Positions 1-14,400 of a stretch of 64,000 nt of DNA are shown in pieces. Source of the stretch: Colletes latitarsis (lineage: Eukaryota; Arthropoda; Insecta; Hymenoptera; Colletidae). How positions within the stretch are numbered: the first letter of the stretch is position 1; the number at the start of each line of letters is the position of its first letter. A program made the translations under genes and the position numbers. Location: the NCBI RefSeq assembly GCF_051014445.1, contig NW_027488366.1, forward strand, positions 10,744,001 through 10,808,000. The letters are read 5' to 3'. The notes under the pieces were generated by a model. The model saw only the letters and a list, made by a program, of their open reading frames with translations. It was not told the origin of the DNA and did no database searches.

Positions 1-291
1 ATGCGGCGCTGCCGAATTCAGCTGTCGATCTCTTTTCAATATATTATACGGTTCTCTCTCTCGACGCTGACGTCACGATACCGTTTAAACCGGTGCGAAG
101 CGAATCTTCGCGTGAGGTCGGCGTACAAAAACACGTAAACGGCTGCGGTTTTAAATCGTCCGAACGTTCAACGAACCTGACGAACGCTTAACCTTCCGCA
201 GTGTCACGTACACAAACGGATACGGGAATCGCAGCCGAGAATTTAATGTTTTCAGACTAACGCGATTTTAAATAGTTTTTTAACATATTTA
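1..291. other. Non-satellite flank of the satellite array
   Basis: This stretch does not match the 176-bp monomer that fills the next 52 kb, and I find no convincing ORF, RNA gene or transposon signature in it. It is moderately CpG-rich and becomes AT-rich from about 240 to 291. It contains one perfect CRE-like palindrome, TGACGTCA, at 68-75, which may be chance. Satellite homology starts at about 292-296, in the middle of a monomer, so this is an edge of the array or the end of a large inserted or unique segment. The nature of the DNA further left cannot be seen from here. Confidence 0.6.
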
Positions 292-379
292 AACAATGTG
301 AAAAACGCGAAAGTATGAGCCTGATGAGGGCGAATCCCAGACCTATCCCAGACCTAACTTGCGTTATCCTCTAAAATAT

Positions 380-3300
380 TGATCGAAACTAGTTTTAATT
401 GACTGTTTCGGCGTGGTACCACATTACTACGTGATACAATCCAGAAACAGCCCAGGATCTAGCCATGAAGTATGAGAAATATACGAAAGTATGAGCCTGA
501 TGAGGGCAAATCCTAGACCTAACCCAAACCTAACATGCGTTATCCTCTAAAATATTTATCAAGACCAGGTTTAATTGAATGTTCCAGTGTGGTACCACAC
601 TACTACGTGATCCAAACCAGAAAAAACCCAGGATCCGTTCAACAAGTATGTGAAGAATGCGAAAGTATGAGTCTGAAGAGTGAAAATCCCAGGCCTAACC
701 TAGACCTGACATGCGTTATCCTCAAAAATATTGATCGAAACCTGGTTTAATCGACTGTTTCAGTGTGGTACCACATTACTATGTGATCCAAACCAGAAAA
801 TAACCCAGGATCTGTTCAACGAGTATGTGAGGCGTGCGAAAGTATGAGTCTGATGAATGCAAATCCCAGACCTATCCCAGACCTAACATGCGTTATCCTC
901 TAAAATATTTATCAAGACCAGGTTTAATTGAATGTTTCAGTGTGGTACCACATTACTACGTGATCCAAACCAGTAAAAACCCAGGATCCGTTCAACAAGT
1001 ATGTGAAGAATGCGAAAGTATGAGTCTGATGAGTGAAAATCCCCGGCCTAACCTAGACCTAACATGTGTTATCCTAAAAAATATTGTTCGAAACCAGGTT
1101 TAATCGACTGTTTCAGTGTGGTACCACACTACCACGTGACCCAAACCGGAAGAAACCCAGGATCTAGCCATCAAGTATGAGAAATATGCGAAAGTATGAG
1201 CCTGATGAGGGCGAATCCCAGACCTATCCCAGACCTAACTTGCGTTATCCTCTAAAATATTGATCGAAATCAGGTTTAATTGACTGTTTCAGCGTGGTAC
1301 CACATTACTACGTGATACAATCCAGAAACAGCCCAGGATCTAGCCATGAAGTATGAGAAATATGCGAAAGTATGAGCCTGATGAGGGCAAATCCTAGACC
1401 TAACCCAAACCTAACATGCGTTATCCTCTAAAATATTTATCAAGACCAGGTTTAGTTGAATGTTTCAGTGTGGTACCACATTACTACGTGAACCAAACCA
1501 GAGAAAACCCAGGATCCGGTCAACAAGTATGTGAAGAATGCGAAAGTATGAGTCTGATGAGTGAAAATCCCAGGGCAAACCTAGACCTAACATGCGTTAT
1601 CTTCTAAAATATTGATCCAAACCAGGTTTAATGGACTGTTTCAGTGTGGAACCACTTTACTACGTGATACAAAGCAGAAAAAACCCTCGATCAGGTCAAC
1701 ATGTATGTTAAAACTGCGGAAGTATGACCCTGATGAGGGCAAATCCCAGGCCTAACCTAGACCTAACATGCGTTGTCCTCTAAAATATTGATGGAAACCT
1801 GGTTTAATTGACTGTTTCAGTGTTGTACTTCATTACTACGTGATGCAATCCAGAAAAAGCCCAGGATCTAGCCATCAAGTATGAGAAATATGCGAAAGAA
1901 TGAGCCTGATGAGAGCAAATCCCAGACCTAACCTAGACATAACATGAATTATTCTCTAAAATATTGATCATGACCAGGTTTAATTGATTGTTTCAGTGTG
2001 GTCCCACATTACTACGTGATCCAAACCAGAAAAAACCCAGGATCCGTTCAACAAGTATGTGAAGAATGCGAAAGTATGAGCCTGATGAGGGCAAATCCCA
2101 GACCTATCCCAGACCAAACTTGCGTTATCCTCTAAAACATTGATCGAAACCAGGTTTAATCGACTGCTTCAGTGTGGTACCACATTGCTACGTGATACAA
2201 AGCAGAAAAAACCCTCGATCAGGTCAACATGTATGTTAAAACTGCGGAAGTATGACCCTGATGAGGGCAAATCCCAGGCCTAACCTAGACCTAACATGCG
2301 TTGTCCTCTAAAATATTGATGGAAACCAGGTTTAATTGACTGTTTCAGTGTTGTACTTCACTACTACGTGATGCAATCCAGAAAAAGCCCAGGATCTAGC
2401 CATCAAGTATGAGAAATATGCGAAAGAATGAGCCTGATGAGAGCAAATCCCAGACCTAACCTAGACATAACATGAATTATTCTCTAAAATATTGATCATG
2501 ACCAGGTTTAATTGATTGTTTCGGTGTGGTCCCACATTACAACGTGATCCAAACCAGAAAAAACCCAGGATCCGTTCAACAAGTATGTGAAGAATGCGAA
2601 AGTATGAGCCTGATGAGGGCAAATCCCAGACCTATCCCAGACCAAACTTGCGTTATCCTCTAAAATATTGATCGAAACCAGGTTTAATCGACTGCTTCAG
2701 TGTGGTACCACATTGCTACGTGATCCAAACCAGAAAAAACCGAGGACCAGTTCAACAAGTATGTCAAAAACGCGAAAGTATGAGCCTGATGAGGGCAAAT
2801 CCCAGACCTATCCCAGACCAAACTTGCGTTATCCTCTAAAATATTGATCGAAACCAGGTTTAATCGACTGCTTCAGTGTGGTACCACATTGCTACGTGAT
2901 CCAAACCAGAAAAAACCGAGGACCAGTTCAACAAGTATGTCAAAAACGCGGAAGTATGACCCTGATGAGGGCAAATCCCAGGCCTAACCTAGACCTAACA
3001 TGCGTTTTCCTCTAAACTATTGATGGAAACCAGGTTTAATTGATTGTTTCAGTGTGGTCCCACATTACTACGTGATCCAAACCAGAAAAAACCCAGGATC
3101 CGTTCAACAAGTATGTGAAGAATGCGAAAGTATGAGTCTGATGAGTGAAAATCCCTGGGCTAACCTAGACCTAACACGCGTTATCCTCAAAACTATTGAT
3201 CGAAACCAGGTTTAATTGACTGTTTCAGCGTGGTACGACATTACTACGTAATACAATCCAGAAACAGCCCAGGATCTAGCCATGAAGTATGAGAAATATG

Positions 3301-6300
3301 CGAAAGTATGAGCCTGATGAGGGCATATCCTAGACCTAACCCAAACCTAACATGCGTTATCCTCTAAAATATTTATCAAGACCAGGTTTAATTGAATGTT
3401 CCAGTGTGGTACCACACTACTACGTGATCCGAACCAGAAAAAACCCAGGATCCGTTCAACAAGTATGTGAAGAATGCGAAAGTATGAGTCTGAAGAGTGA
3501 AAATCCCAGGCCTAACCTAGGCCTGACATGCGTTATCCTCAAAAATATTGATCGAAACCTGGTTTAATCGACTGTTTCAGTGTGGTACCACATTACTATG
3601 TGATCCAAACCAGAAAATAACCCAGGATCTGTTCAACGAGTATGTGAGGCGTGCGAAAGTATGAGTCTGATGAATGCAAATCCCAGACCTATCCCAGACC
3701 TAACATGCGTTATCCTCTAAAATATTTATCAAGGCCAGGTTTAATTGAATGTTTCAGTGTGGTACCACATTACTACGTGATCCAAACCAGTAAGAACCCA
3801 GGATCCGTTCAACAAGTATGTGAAGAATGCGAAAGTATGAGTCTGATGAGTGAAAATCCCCGGCCTAACCTAGACCTAACATGCGTTATCCTAAAAAATA
3901 TTGTTCGAAACCAGGTTTAATCGACTGTTTCAGTGTGGTACCACACTACCACGTGACCCAAACCGGAAGAAACCCAGGATCTAGGCATCAAGTATGAGAA
4001 ATATGCGAAAGTATGAGCCTGATGAGGGCGAATCCCAGACCTATCCCAGACCTAACTTGCGTTATCCTCTAAAATATTGATCGAAATCAGGTTTAATTGA
4101 CTGTTTCAGCGTGGTACCACATTACTACGTGGTACAATCCAGAAACAGCCCAGGGTCTAGCCATGAAGTATGAGAGATATGCGAAAGTATGAGCCTGATG
4201 AGGGCAAATCCAAGACCTAACCCAAACCTAACATGCGTTATCCTCTAAAATATTTATCAAGACCAGGTTTAATTGAATGTTTCAGTGTGGTACCACATTA
4301 CTGCGTGAACCAAACCAGAAAAAACCCAGTATCTGTCCAACAAGTATGTGAAGAATGCGAAAGTATGAGCCTGATGAGTGAAAATCCCAGGCCTAACCTA
4401 GACCTAACATGCGTTATCCTCTAAAATATTGATCCAAACCAGGTTTAATGGACTGTTTCAGTGTGGTACCACTTTACTGCGTGATCCAAAGCAGAAAAAA
4501 CCATCGATCAGGTCAACATGTATGTTAAAACTGCGAAAGTATGACCCTGATGTGGGCACATCCCAGGCCTAACCTAGACCTAACATGCGTTGTCCTCTAA
4601 ACTATTGATGGAAACCAGGTTTAATTGACTGTTTCAGTTTGGTACCACATTACTATGTGATCCAAACCAGAAAATAACCCAGGATCTGTTCACCGAGTAT
4701 GTGAAGTGTGCGTAGGTATGAGTCTGATGAGGGCAAATCCCAGACCTATCCCAGACCTAACTTGCGTTATCCACTAAAATATTGATCGAAACCAGGTTTA
4801 ACCGACAGTTTCAGTGTGGTACCACATTACTACGTGATCCAAACCAGAAAAAAACCCAGGATCTTGTCAACGAGTATGTGAAGTGTGCGAAAGTATGAGT
4901 CTCATGAGGGATAATCCCAGGCCTAACCTAGACCTAACATGCGTTGTCCTCTAAACTATTGATGGAAACCAGGTTTAATTGACTGTTTCAGTTTGGTACC
5001 ACATTACTATGTGATCCAAACCAGAAAATAACCCAGGATCTGTTCACCGAGTATGTGAAGTGTGCGTAGGTATGAGCCTGATGAGGGCAAAACCCAGACC
5101 TATCCCAGACCTAACTTGCATTGTCTTCTAAAATAGTGTTCGAAACCAGGTTTAATCGACAGTTTCAGTGTGGTACCACATTACTACGTGATCCAAACCA
5201 GAAACAAACCCAGGATCTTGTCAACGAGTATGTGAAGTGTGCGAAAGTATGAGTCTGATGAGGGATAATCCCAGACCTATCCCAGACCTAACTTGCGTTA
5301 TCCTCTAAAATAGTGATCGAAACCAGGCTTAATTGACTGTTTTAGTTGGGGTACCACTTTACTACGTGATCCAATCCAGAAATATCCCAGGATCTATTCA
5401 TGAAGTATGAGAAATATGCGAAAGTATGAGCCTGATGAGAGCAAATCCTAGACCTAACCCAGACCTAACATGGGTTGTCCTCTAAAATATTTATCAAGAC
5501 CAGGTTTAATTGATTGTTTCAGTGTGGCCCCACATTACTACGTGATCCAAACCAGTAAAAACCCAGGATCCGTTCAACAAGTATGTGAAGAATGCGAAAG
5601 TATGAGTCTGATGAGGGCTAATCCCAGACCTAACCTAGACCTAACATGAATTATTCTCTAAAATATTGATCGAAACCAGGTTTAATTGACTGTTTTAGTT
5701 GTGGTACCACTTTACTACGTGATCCAAAGCAGAAAAAACCCTCGATCACGTCAACATGTATGTTAAAACTGCGAAAGTATGACCCTGATGAGGGCAAATC
5801 CCAGGCCTAACCTAGACCTAACATGCGTTGTCCTCTAAAATATTGATGGAAACCAGGTTTAATTGACTGTTTCAGTGTTGTACTTCATTACTACGTGATG
5901 CAATCCAGAAAAAGCCCAGGATCTAGCCATCAAGTATGAGAAATATGCGAAAGTATGAGTCTGATGAGGGCTAATCCCAGACCTATCCCAGACCTAACTT
6001 GCGTTATCCTCTAAAATAGTGATCGAAACCAGGTTTAATCGACTGTTTCAGTGTGGTACCACATTGCTACGTGATCCAAACCAAAAAAAACCCAGGATCA
6101 GTTCAACAAGTATGTGAAAAACGCGAAAGTATGAACCTGATGAGGGCGAATCCCAGACCTGTCCCAGACCTAACTTGCGTGATCCTCTAAAATATTGATC
6201 GAAATCAGTTTTAATTGACTGTTTCGGCGTGGTACCACATTACTACGCGATACAATCCAGAAACAGCCCAGGATCTAGCCATGAAGTATGAGAAATATGC

Positions 6301-8606
6301 GAAAGTATGAGCCTGATGAGGGCAAATCCTAGACCTAACCCAAACCTAACATGCGTTATCCTCTAAAATATTTATCAAGACCAGGTTTAATTTAATGTTT
6401 CAGTGTGGTACCACATTACTACGTGAACCAAACCAGAAAAAACCCAGGATCCGGTCAACAAGTATGTGAAGAATGCGAAAGTATGAGTCTGATGAGGGCT
6501 AATCCCAGACCTAACCTAGACCTAACATGAATTATTCTCTAAAATATTGATCGAAACCAGGTTTAATTGACTGTTTTAGTTGTGGTACCACTTTACTACG
6601 TGATCCAAAGCAGAAAAAACCCTCGATCAGGTCAACATGCATGTTAAAACTGCGAAAGTATGACCCTGATGAGGGCAAATCCCAGACCTAACCTAGACCT
6701 AACATGCGTTATCCTCAAAAATATTGTTCGAAACCAGGTTTAATCGACTGTTTCAGTGTGGTACCACACTACTACGTGACACAAACAGGAAAAAACCCAG
6801 GATCTGTTCAACAAGTATGTGAAAAACGCGAAAGTATGAGCCTGATGAGGGCAAATCCCAGACCTATCCCAGACCTAACTTGCGTTATCCTCAAAAATAT
6901 TGATAGAAACCTGGCTTAATCGACTGTTTCAGTGTGGCACCACATTACTACGTAATCCAATCCAGAAATAGCCCAGGATCTAGCCATGAAGTATGAGAAA
7001 TATGCGAAAGTATGAGCCTGACGAGGGCAAATCCTAGACCAAACCCAGACCTAACATGCGTTATCCTCTAAAATATTTATCAAGACCAGGTTTAATTGAT
7101 TGTTTCAGTGTGGTCCCACATTACTACGTGATCCAAACCAGAAAAAACCCAGGATCCGTTCAACAAGTATGTGAAGAATGCGAAAGTATGAGTCTGAAGA
7201 GTGAAAATCCCAGGCCTAACCTAGACCTGACATGCGTTATCCTCCAAAATATTGATCGAAACCTGGTTTAATCGACTGTTTCAGTGTGGTACCACATTAC
7301 TATGTGATCCAAACCAGCAAAAATAACCCAGGATCTGTTCAACGAGTATGTGAGGCGTCCGAAAGTATGAGTCTGATGAATGCAAATCCCAGACCTATCC
7401 CAGACCTAACATGCGTTATCCTCTAAAATATTTATCAAGACCAGGTTTAATTGAATGTTTCAGTGTGGTACCACATTACTACGTGATCCAAACCAGTAAA
7501 AACCCAGGATCCGTTCAACAAGTATGTGAAGAATGCGAAAGTATGAGTCTGATGAGTGAAAATCCACGGCCTAACCTAGACCTAACATGCGTTATCCTAA
7601 AAAATATTGTTCGAAACCAGGTTTAATCCACTGTTTCAGTGTGGTACCACACTACCACGTGACCCAAACCGGAAGAAACCCAGGATCTAGCCATCAAGTA
7701 TGAGAAATATGCGAAAGTATGAGCCTGATGAGGGCGAATCCCAGACCTATCCCAGACCTAACTTGCGTTATCCTCTAAAATATTGATCGAAATCAGGTTT
7801 AATTGACTGTTTCAGCGTGGTACCACATTACTTCGTGATACAATCCAGAAACAGCCCAGGGTCTAGCCATGAAGTATGAGATATATGCGAAAGTATGAGC
7901 CTGATAAGGGCAAATCCAAGACCTAACCCAAACCTAACATGCGTTATCCTCTAAAATATTTATCAAGACCAGGTTTAATTGAATGTTTCAGTGTGGTACC
8001 ACATTACTGCGTGAACCAAACCAGAAAAAACCCTGTATCTGTCCAACAAGTTTGTGAAGAATGCGAAAGTATGAGCCTGATGAGTGAAAATCCCAGGCCT
8101 AACCTAGACATAACATGCGTTATCCTCAAAAATATTGATCCAAACCAGGTTTAATGGACTGTTTCAGTGTGGTACCACTCTACTGCGTGATCCAAAGCAG
8201 AAAAAACCCTCGATCAGGTCAACATGTATGTTAAAACTGCGAAAGTATGACCCTGATGTGGGCAAATCCCAGGCCTAACCTAGACCTAACATGCGTTGTC
8301 CTCTAAACTATTGATGGAAACCAGGTTTAATTGACTGTTTCAGATTGGTACCACATTACTATGTGATCCAAACCAGAAAATAACCCAGGATCTGTTCACC
8401 TAGTATGTGAAGTGTGCGTAGGTATGAGTCTGATGAGGGCAAATCCCAGACCTATCCCAGACCTAACTTGCGTTATCCACTAAAATATTGATCGAGACCA
8501 GGTTTAACCGACAGTTTCAGTGTGGTACCACATTACTACGTGATCCAAACCAGAAAAAAACCCAGGATCTTGTCAACGAGTATGTGAAGTGTGCGAAAGT
8601 ATGAGT
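380..8606 (+). repeat. Multi-monomer duplication in family A (three copies)
   Basis: The segment at about 380-1800 recurs at about 3197-4617 (offset 2817 bp, 16 monomers plus 1). Part of the second copy, about 3352-4900, recurs again at about 7056-8606 (offset 3704-3706 bp, 21 monomers plus about 9). The same ordered series of variant monomers is shared, including the rare CTGATGAATGC variant at about 3667 and 7373, so whole blocks were copied rather than single monomers. The ends are approximate. Confidence 0.8.
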
Positions 8607-11456
8607 CTGATGAGGGATAATCCCGGACCTATCCCAGACCTAACTTGCGTTATCCTGTAAAATAGTGATCGAAACCAGGTTTAATTGACTGTTTCAGTGT
8701 GGTACCACACTACTACATGATCCAAACCAGAAAAAAACCAGGATCTGTTCAACAAGTATGTGAAAAACGCGAAAGTATGAGCCTGATGAGGGCAAAACCC
8801 AGACCTATCCCAGACCTAACTTGCATTGTCTTCTAAAATAGTGTTCGAAACCAGGTTTAATCGACAGTTTCAGTGTGGTACCACATTACTACGTGATCCA
8901 AACCAGAAAAAAACCCAGGATCTTGTCAACGAGTATGTGAAGTGTGCGAAAGTATGAGTCTGATGAGGGATAATCCCAGACCTAACTTGCGTTATCCTCT
9001 AAAATAGTGACCGAAACCAGGTTTAATTGACTGTTTTAGTTGTGGTACCACTTTACTACGTGATCCAATCCAGAAATATCCCAGGATCTAGCCATGAAGT
9101 ATGAGAAATATGCGAAAGTATGAGCCTGATGAGAGCAAATCCTAGACCTAACCCAGACCTAACATGGGTTGTCCTCTAAAATATTTATCAAGACCAGGTT
9201 TAATTGATTGTTTCAGTGTGGCCCCACATTACTACGTGATCCAAACCAGAAAAACCCAGGATCCGTTCAACAAGTATGTGAAGAATGCGAAAGTATGAGT
9301 CTGATGAGTGAAAATCCCAGGCCTAACCTAGACCTAACATGCGTTATCCTCAAAAATATTGATCCAAACAAGGTTTAATGGACTGTTTCAATGTGGTACC
9401 ACTTTACTACGTGATCCAAAGCAGAAAAAACCCTCGATCACGTCAACATGTATGTTAAAACTGCGAAAGTATGACCCTGACGAGGGCAAATCCCAGGCCT
9501 AACCTAGACCTAACATGCGTTGTCCTCTAAAGTATTGATGGAAACCAGGTTTAATTGACTGTTTCAGTGTTGTACTTCATTACTACGTGATGCAATCCAG
9601 AAAAAGCCCAGGATCTAGTCATCAAGTATGAGAAATATGCGAAAGTATGAGTCTGATGAGGGCTAATCCCAGACCTATCCCAGACCTAACTAGCGTTATC
9701 CTCTAAAATAGTGATCGAAACCAGGTTTAATCGACTGTTTCAGTGTGGTACCACATTGCTACGTGATCCAAACCAGAAAAAACCCAGGATCAGTTCAACA
9801 AGTATGTGAAAAACGCGAAAGTATGAGCCTGATGAGGGCGAATCCCAGACCTATCCCAGACCTAACTTGCGTGGTCCTCTAAAATATTTATCAAGACCAG
9901 GTTTAATTGAATGTTTCAGTGTGGTACCACATTACTACGTGATCCAAACCAGTAAAAACCCAGGATCCGTTCAACAAGTATGTGAAGAATGCGAAAGTAT
10001 GAGTCTGATGAGTGAAAATCCCCGGCCTAACCTAGACCTAACATGCGTTATCCTAAAAAATATTGTTCGAAACCAGGTTTAATCGACTGTTTCAGTGTGG
10101 TACTTCACTACCACGTGACCCAAACCGGAAGAAACCCAGGATCTAGCCATCAAGTATGAGAAATATGCGAAAGTATGAGCCTGATGAGGGCGAATCCCAG
10201 ACCTATCCCAGACCTAACTTGCGTTATCCTCTAAAATATTGATCGAAATCAGGTTTAATTGACTGTTTCAGCGTGGTACCACATTACTTCGTGATACAAT
10301 CCAGAAACAGCCCAGGGTCTAGCCATGAAGTATGAGAGATATGCGAAAGTAAGAGCCTGATGAGGGCAAATCCAAGACCTAACCCAAACCTAACATGCGT
10401 TATCCTCTAAAATATTTATCAAGACCAGGTTTAATTGAATGTTTCAGTGTGATACCACATTACTGCGTGAACCAAACCAGAAAAAACCCAGTATCTGTCC
10501 AACAAGTATGTGAAGAATGCGAAAGTATGAGCCTGATGAGTGAAAATCCCAGGCCTAACCTAGACCTAACATGCGTTATCCTCAATAATATTGATCCAAA
10601 CCAGGTTTAATGGACTGTTTCAGTGTGGTACCACTTTACTGCGTGATCCAAAGCAGAAAAAACCCTCGATCAGGTCAACATGTATGTTAAAACTGCGAAA
10701 GTATGACCCTGATGTGGGCAAATCCCAGGCCTAACCTAGACCTAACATGCGTTGTCCTCTAAACTATTGATGGAAACCAGGTTTAATTGACTGTTTCAGT
10801 TTGGTACCACATTACTATGTGATCCAAACCAGAAAATAACCCAGGATCTGTTCACCGAGTATGTGAAGTGTGCGTAGGTATGAGTCTGATGAGGGCAAAT
10901 CCTAGACCTATCCCAGACCTAACTTGCGTTATCCACTAAAATATTGATCGAAACCAGGTTTAACCGACAGTTTCAGTGTGGTACCACATTACTACGTGAT
11001 CCAAACTAGAAAAAAACCCAGGATCTTGTCAACGAGTATGTGAAGTGTGCGAAAGTATGAGTCTGATGAGGGATAATCCCGGACCTATCCCAGACCTAAC
11101 TTGCGTTATCCTCTAAAATAGTGATCGAAACCAGGTTTAATTGACTGTTTCAGTGTGGTACCACACTACTACGTGATCCAAACCAGAAAAAAACCGGGAT
11201 CTGTTCAACAAGTATGTGAAAAACGCGAAAGTATGAGCCTGATGAGGGCAAAACCCAGACCTATCCCAGACCTAACTTGCATTGTCTTCTAAAATAGTGT
11301 TCGAAACCAGGTTTAATCGACAGTTTCAGTTTGGTAACACATTACTACGTGATCCAAACCAGAAAAAAACCCAGGATCTTGTCAACGAGTACGTGAAGTG
11401 TGCGAAAGTATGAGTCTGATGAGGGATAATCCCAGACCTATCCCAGACCTAACTTG
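7400..11456 (+). repeat. 1.6-kb satellite block duplicated at offset 2456 bp
   Basis: About 7400-9000 matches about 9856-11456 monomer by monomer. Shared private variants include the GCGTAGGTATGAG and GTCTTCTAAAATAGTG forms. The offset is 8 bp short of 14 monomers, so a small deletion separates the copies. Block copying by unequal exchange is the likely cause. Confidence 0.8.
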
Positions 11457-14400
11457 CGTTATCCTCTAAAGTATTGATGGAAACCAGGTTTAATTGACTG
11501 TTTCAGTGTTGTACTTCATTACTACGTGATGCAATCCAGAAAAAGCCCAGGATCTAGTCATCAAGTATGAGAAATATGCGAAAGTATGAGTCTGATGAGG
11601 GCTAATCCCAGACCTATCCCAGACCTAACTAGCGTTATCCTCTAAAATAGTGATCGAAACCAGGTTTAATCGACTGTTTCAGTGTGGTACCACTCTACTG
11701 CGTGATACAATCCAGAAATAGCCAAGGATCTAGCCATGAAGTATGAGAAAAATGCGAAAGTATGAGCCTGATGAGTGAAAATCCCAGACCTAACCTAGAC
11801 CTAACATGCGTTATCCTCAAAAATATTGTTCGAAACCAGGTTTAATCGACTGTTTCAGTGTGGTACCACACTACTACGTGACCCAAACAGGAAAAAACCC
11901 AGGATCTGTTCAACAAGTATGTGAAAAACGCGAAAGTATGAGCCTGATGAGGGCAAATCCCAGACCTATCCCAGACCTAACTTGCGTTATCCTCAAAAAT
12001 ATTGATAGAAACCTGGTTTAATCGACTGTTTCAGTGTGGCACCACATTACTACGTAATCCAATCCAGAAATAGCCCAGGATCTAGCCATGAAGTATGAGA
12101 AATATGCGAAAGTATGAGCCTGACGAGGGCAAATCCTAGACCAAACCCAGACCTAACATGCGTTATCCTCTAAAATATTTATCAAGACCAGGTTTAATTG
12201 ATTGTTTCAGTGTGGTCCCACATTACTACGTGATCCAAACCAGAAAAAACCCAGGATCCGTTCAACAAGTATGTGAAGAATGCGAAAGTATGTGTCTGAT
12301 GAGTGAAAATCCCAGGCCTAACCTAGACCTAACATGCGTTATCCTCAAAAATATTGATCCAAACAAGGTTTAATGGACTGTATCAATGTGGTACCACTTT
12401 ACTACGTGATCCAAAGCAGAAAAAACCCTCGATCACGTCAACATGTATGTTAAAACTGCGAAAGTATGACCCTGATGAGGGCAAATCCCAGGCCTAACCT
12501 AGACCTAACATGCGTTGTCCTCTAAAATATTGATGGAAACCAGGTTTAATTGACTGTTTCAGTGTTGTACTTCATTACTACGTGATGCAATCCAGAAAAA
12601 GCCCAGGATCTAGTCATCAAGTATGAGAAATATGCGAAAGTATGAGTCTGATGAGGGCTAATCCCAGACCTATCCCAGACCTAACTTGCGTTATCCTCTA
12701 AAATAGTGATCGAAACCAGGTTTAATCGACTGTTTCAGTGTGGTACCACATTGCTACGCGATCCAAACCAGAAAAAACCCAGGATCAGTTCAACAAGTAT
12801 GTGAAAAACGCGAAAGTATGAGCCTGATGAGGGCGAATCCCAGACCTATCCCAGATCTAACTTGCGTGATCCTCTAAAATATTGATCGAAACCAGTTTTA
12901 ATTGACTGTTTCGGCGTGGTACCACATTACTACGTGATACAATCCAGAAACAGCCCAGGATCTAGCCATGAAGTATGAGAAATATGCGAAAGTATGAGCC
13001 TGATGAGGGCAAATCCTAGACCTAACCCAAACCTAACATGCGTTATCCTCTAAAATATTTATCAAGACCAGGTTTAATTGAATGTTTCAGTGTGGTACCA
13101 CATTACTACGTGAACCAAACCAGAAAAAACCCAGGATCCGGTCAACAAGTATGTGAGGAATGCGAAAGTATGGGTCTGATGAGTGAAAATCCCAGGGCAA
13201 ACCTAGACCTACCATGCGTTATCCTCTAAAATATTGATCCAAACCAGGTTTAATGGACTGTTTCAGTGTGGTACCACACTACCACGTGACCCAAACCGGA
13301 AGAAACCCAGGATCTAGCCATCAAGTATGAGAAATATGCGAAAGTATGAGCCTGATGAGGGCGAATCCCAGACCTATCCCAGACCTAACTTGCGTTATCC
13401 TCTAAAATATTGATCGAAACCAGTTTTAATGGACTGTTTCAGTGTGGTACCACTTTACTGCGTGATCCAAAGCAGAAAAAACCCTCGATCAGGTCAACAT
13501 GTATGTTAAAACTGCGAAAGTATGACCCTGATGTGGGCAAATCCCAGGCCTAACCTAGACCTAACATGCGTTGTCCTGTAAACTATTGATGGAAACCAGG
13601 TTTAATTGACTGCTTCAGTGTGGTACCACATTACTATGTGATCCAAACCAGAAAATAACCCAGGATCTGTTCACCGAGTACGTGAAGTGTGCGTAGGTAT
13701 GAGCCTGATGAGGGCAAAACCCAGACCTATCCCAGACCTAACTTGCATTGTCTTCTAAAATAGTGTTCGAAACCAGGTTTAATCGACAGTTTCAGTGTGG
13801 TACCACATTACTACGTGATCCAAACCAGAAAAAAACCCAGGATCTTGTCAACGAGTATGTGAAGTGTGCGAAAGTATGAGTCTGATGAGGGATAATCCCA
13901 GACCTATCCCAGACCTAACTTGCGTTATCCTCTAAAATAGTGATCGAAACCAGGCTTAATTGACTGTTTTAGTTGTGGTACCACTTTACTACGTGATCCA
14001 ATCCAGAAATATCCCAGGATCTATTCATGAAGTATGAGAAATATGCGAAAGTATGAGCCTGATGAGAGCAAATCCTAGACCTAACCCAGACCTAACATGG
14101 GTTGTCCTCTAAAATATTTATCAAGACCAGGTTTAATTGATTGTTTCAGTGTGGCCCCACATTACTACGTGATCCAAACCAGAAAAAACCCAGGATCCGT
14201 TCAACAAGTATGTGAAGAATGCGAAAGTATGAGTCTGATGAGTGAAAATCCCTGGGCTAACCTAGACCTAACACGCGTTATCCTCAAAACTATTGATCGA
14301 AACCAGGTTTAATTGACTGTTTCAGCGTGGTACCACATTACTACGTAATACAATCCAGAAACAGCCCAGGATCTAGCCATGAAGTATGAGAAATATGCGA

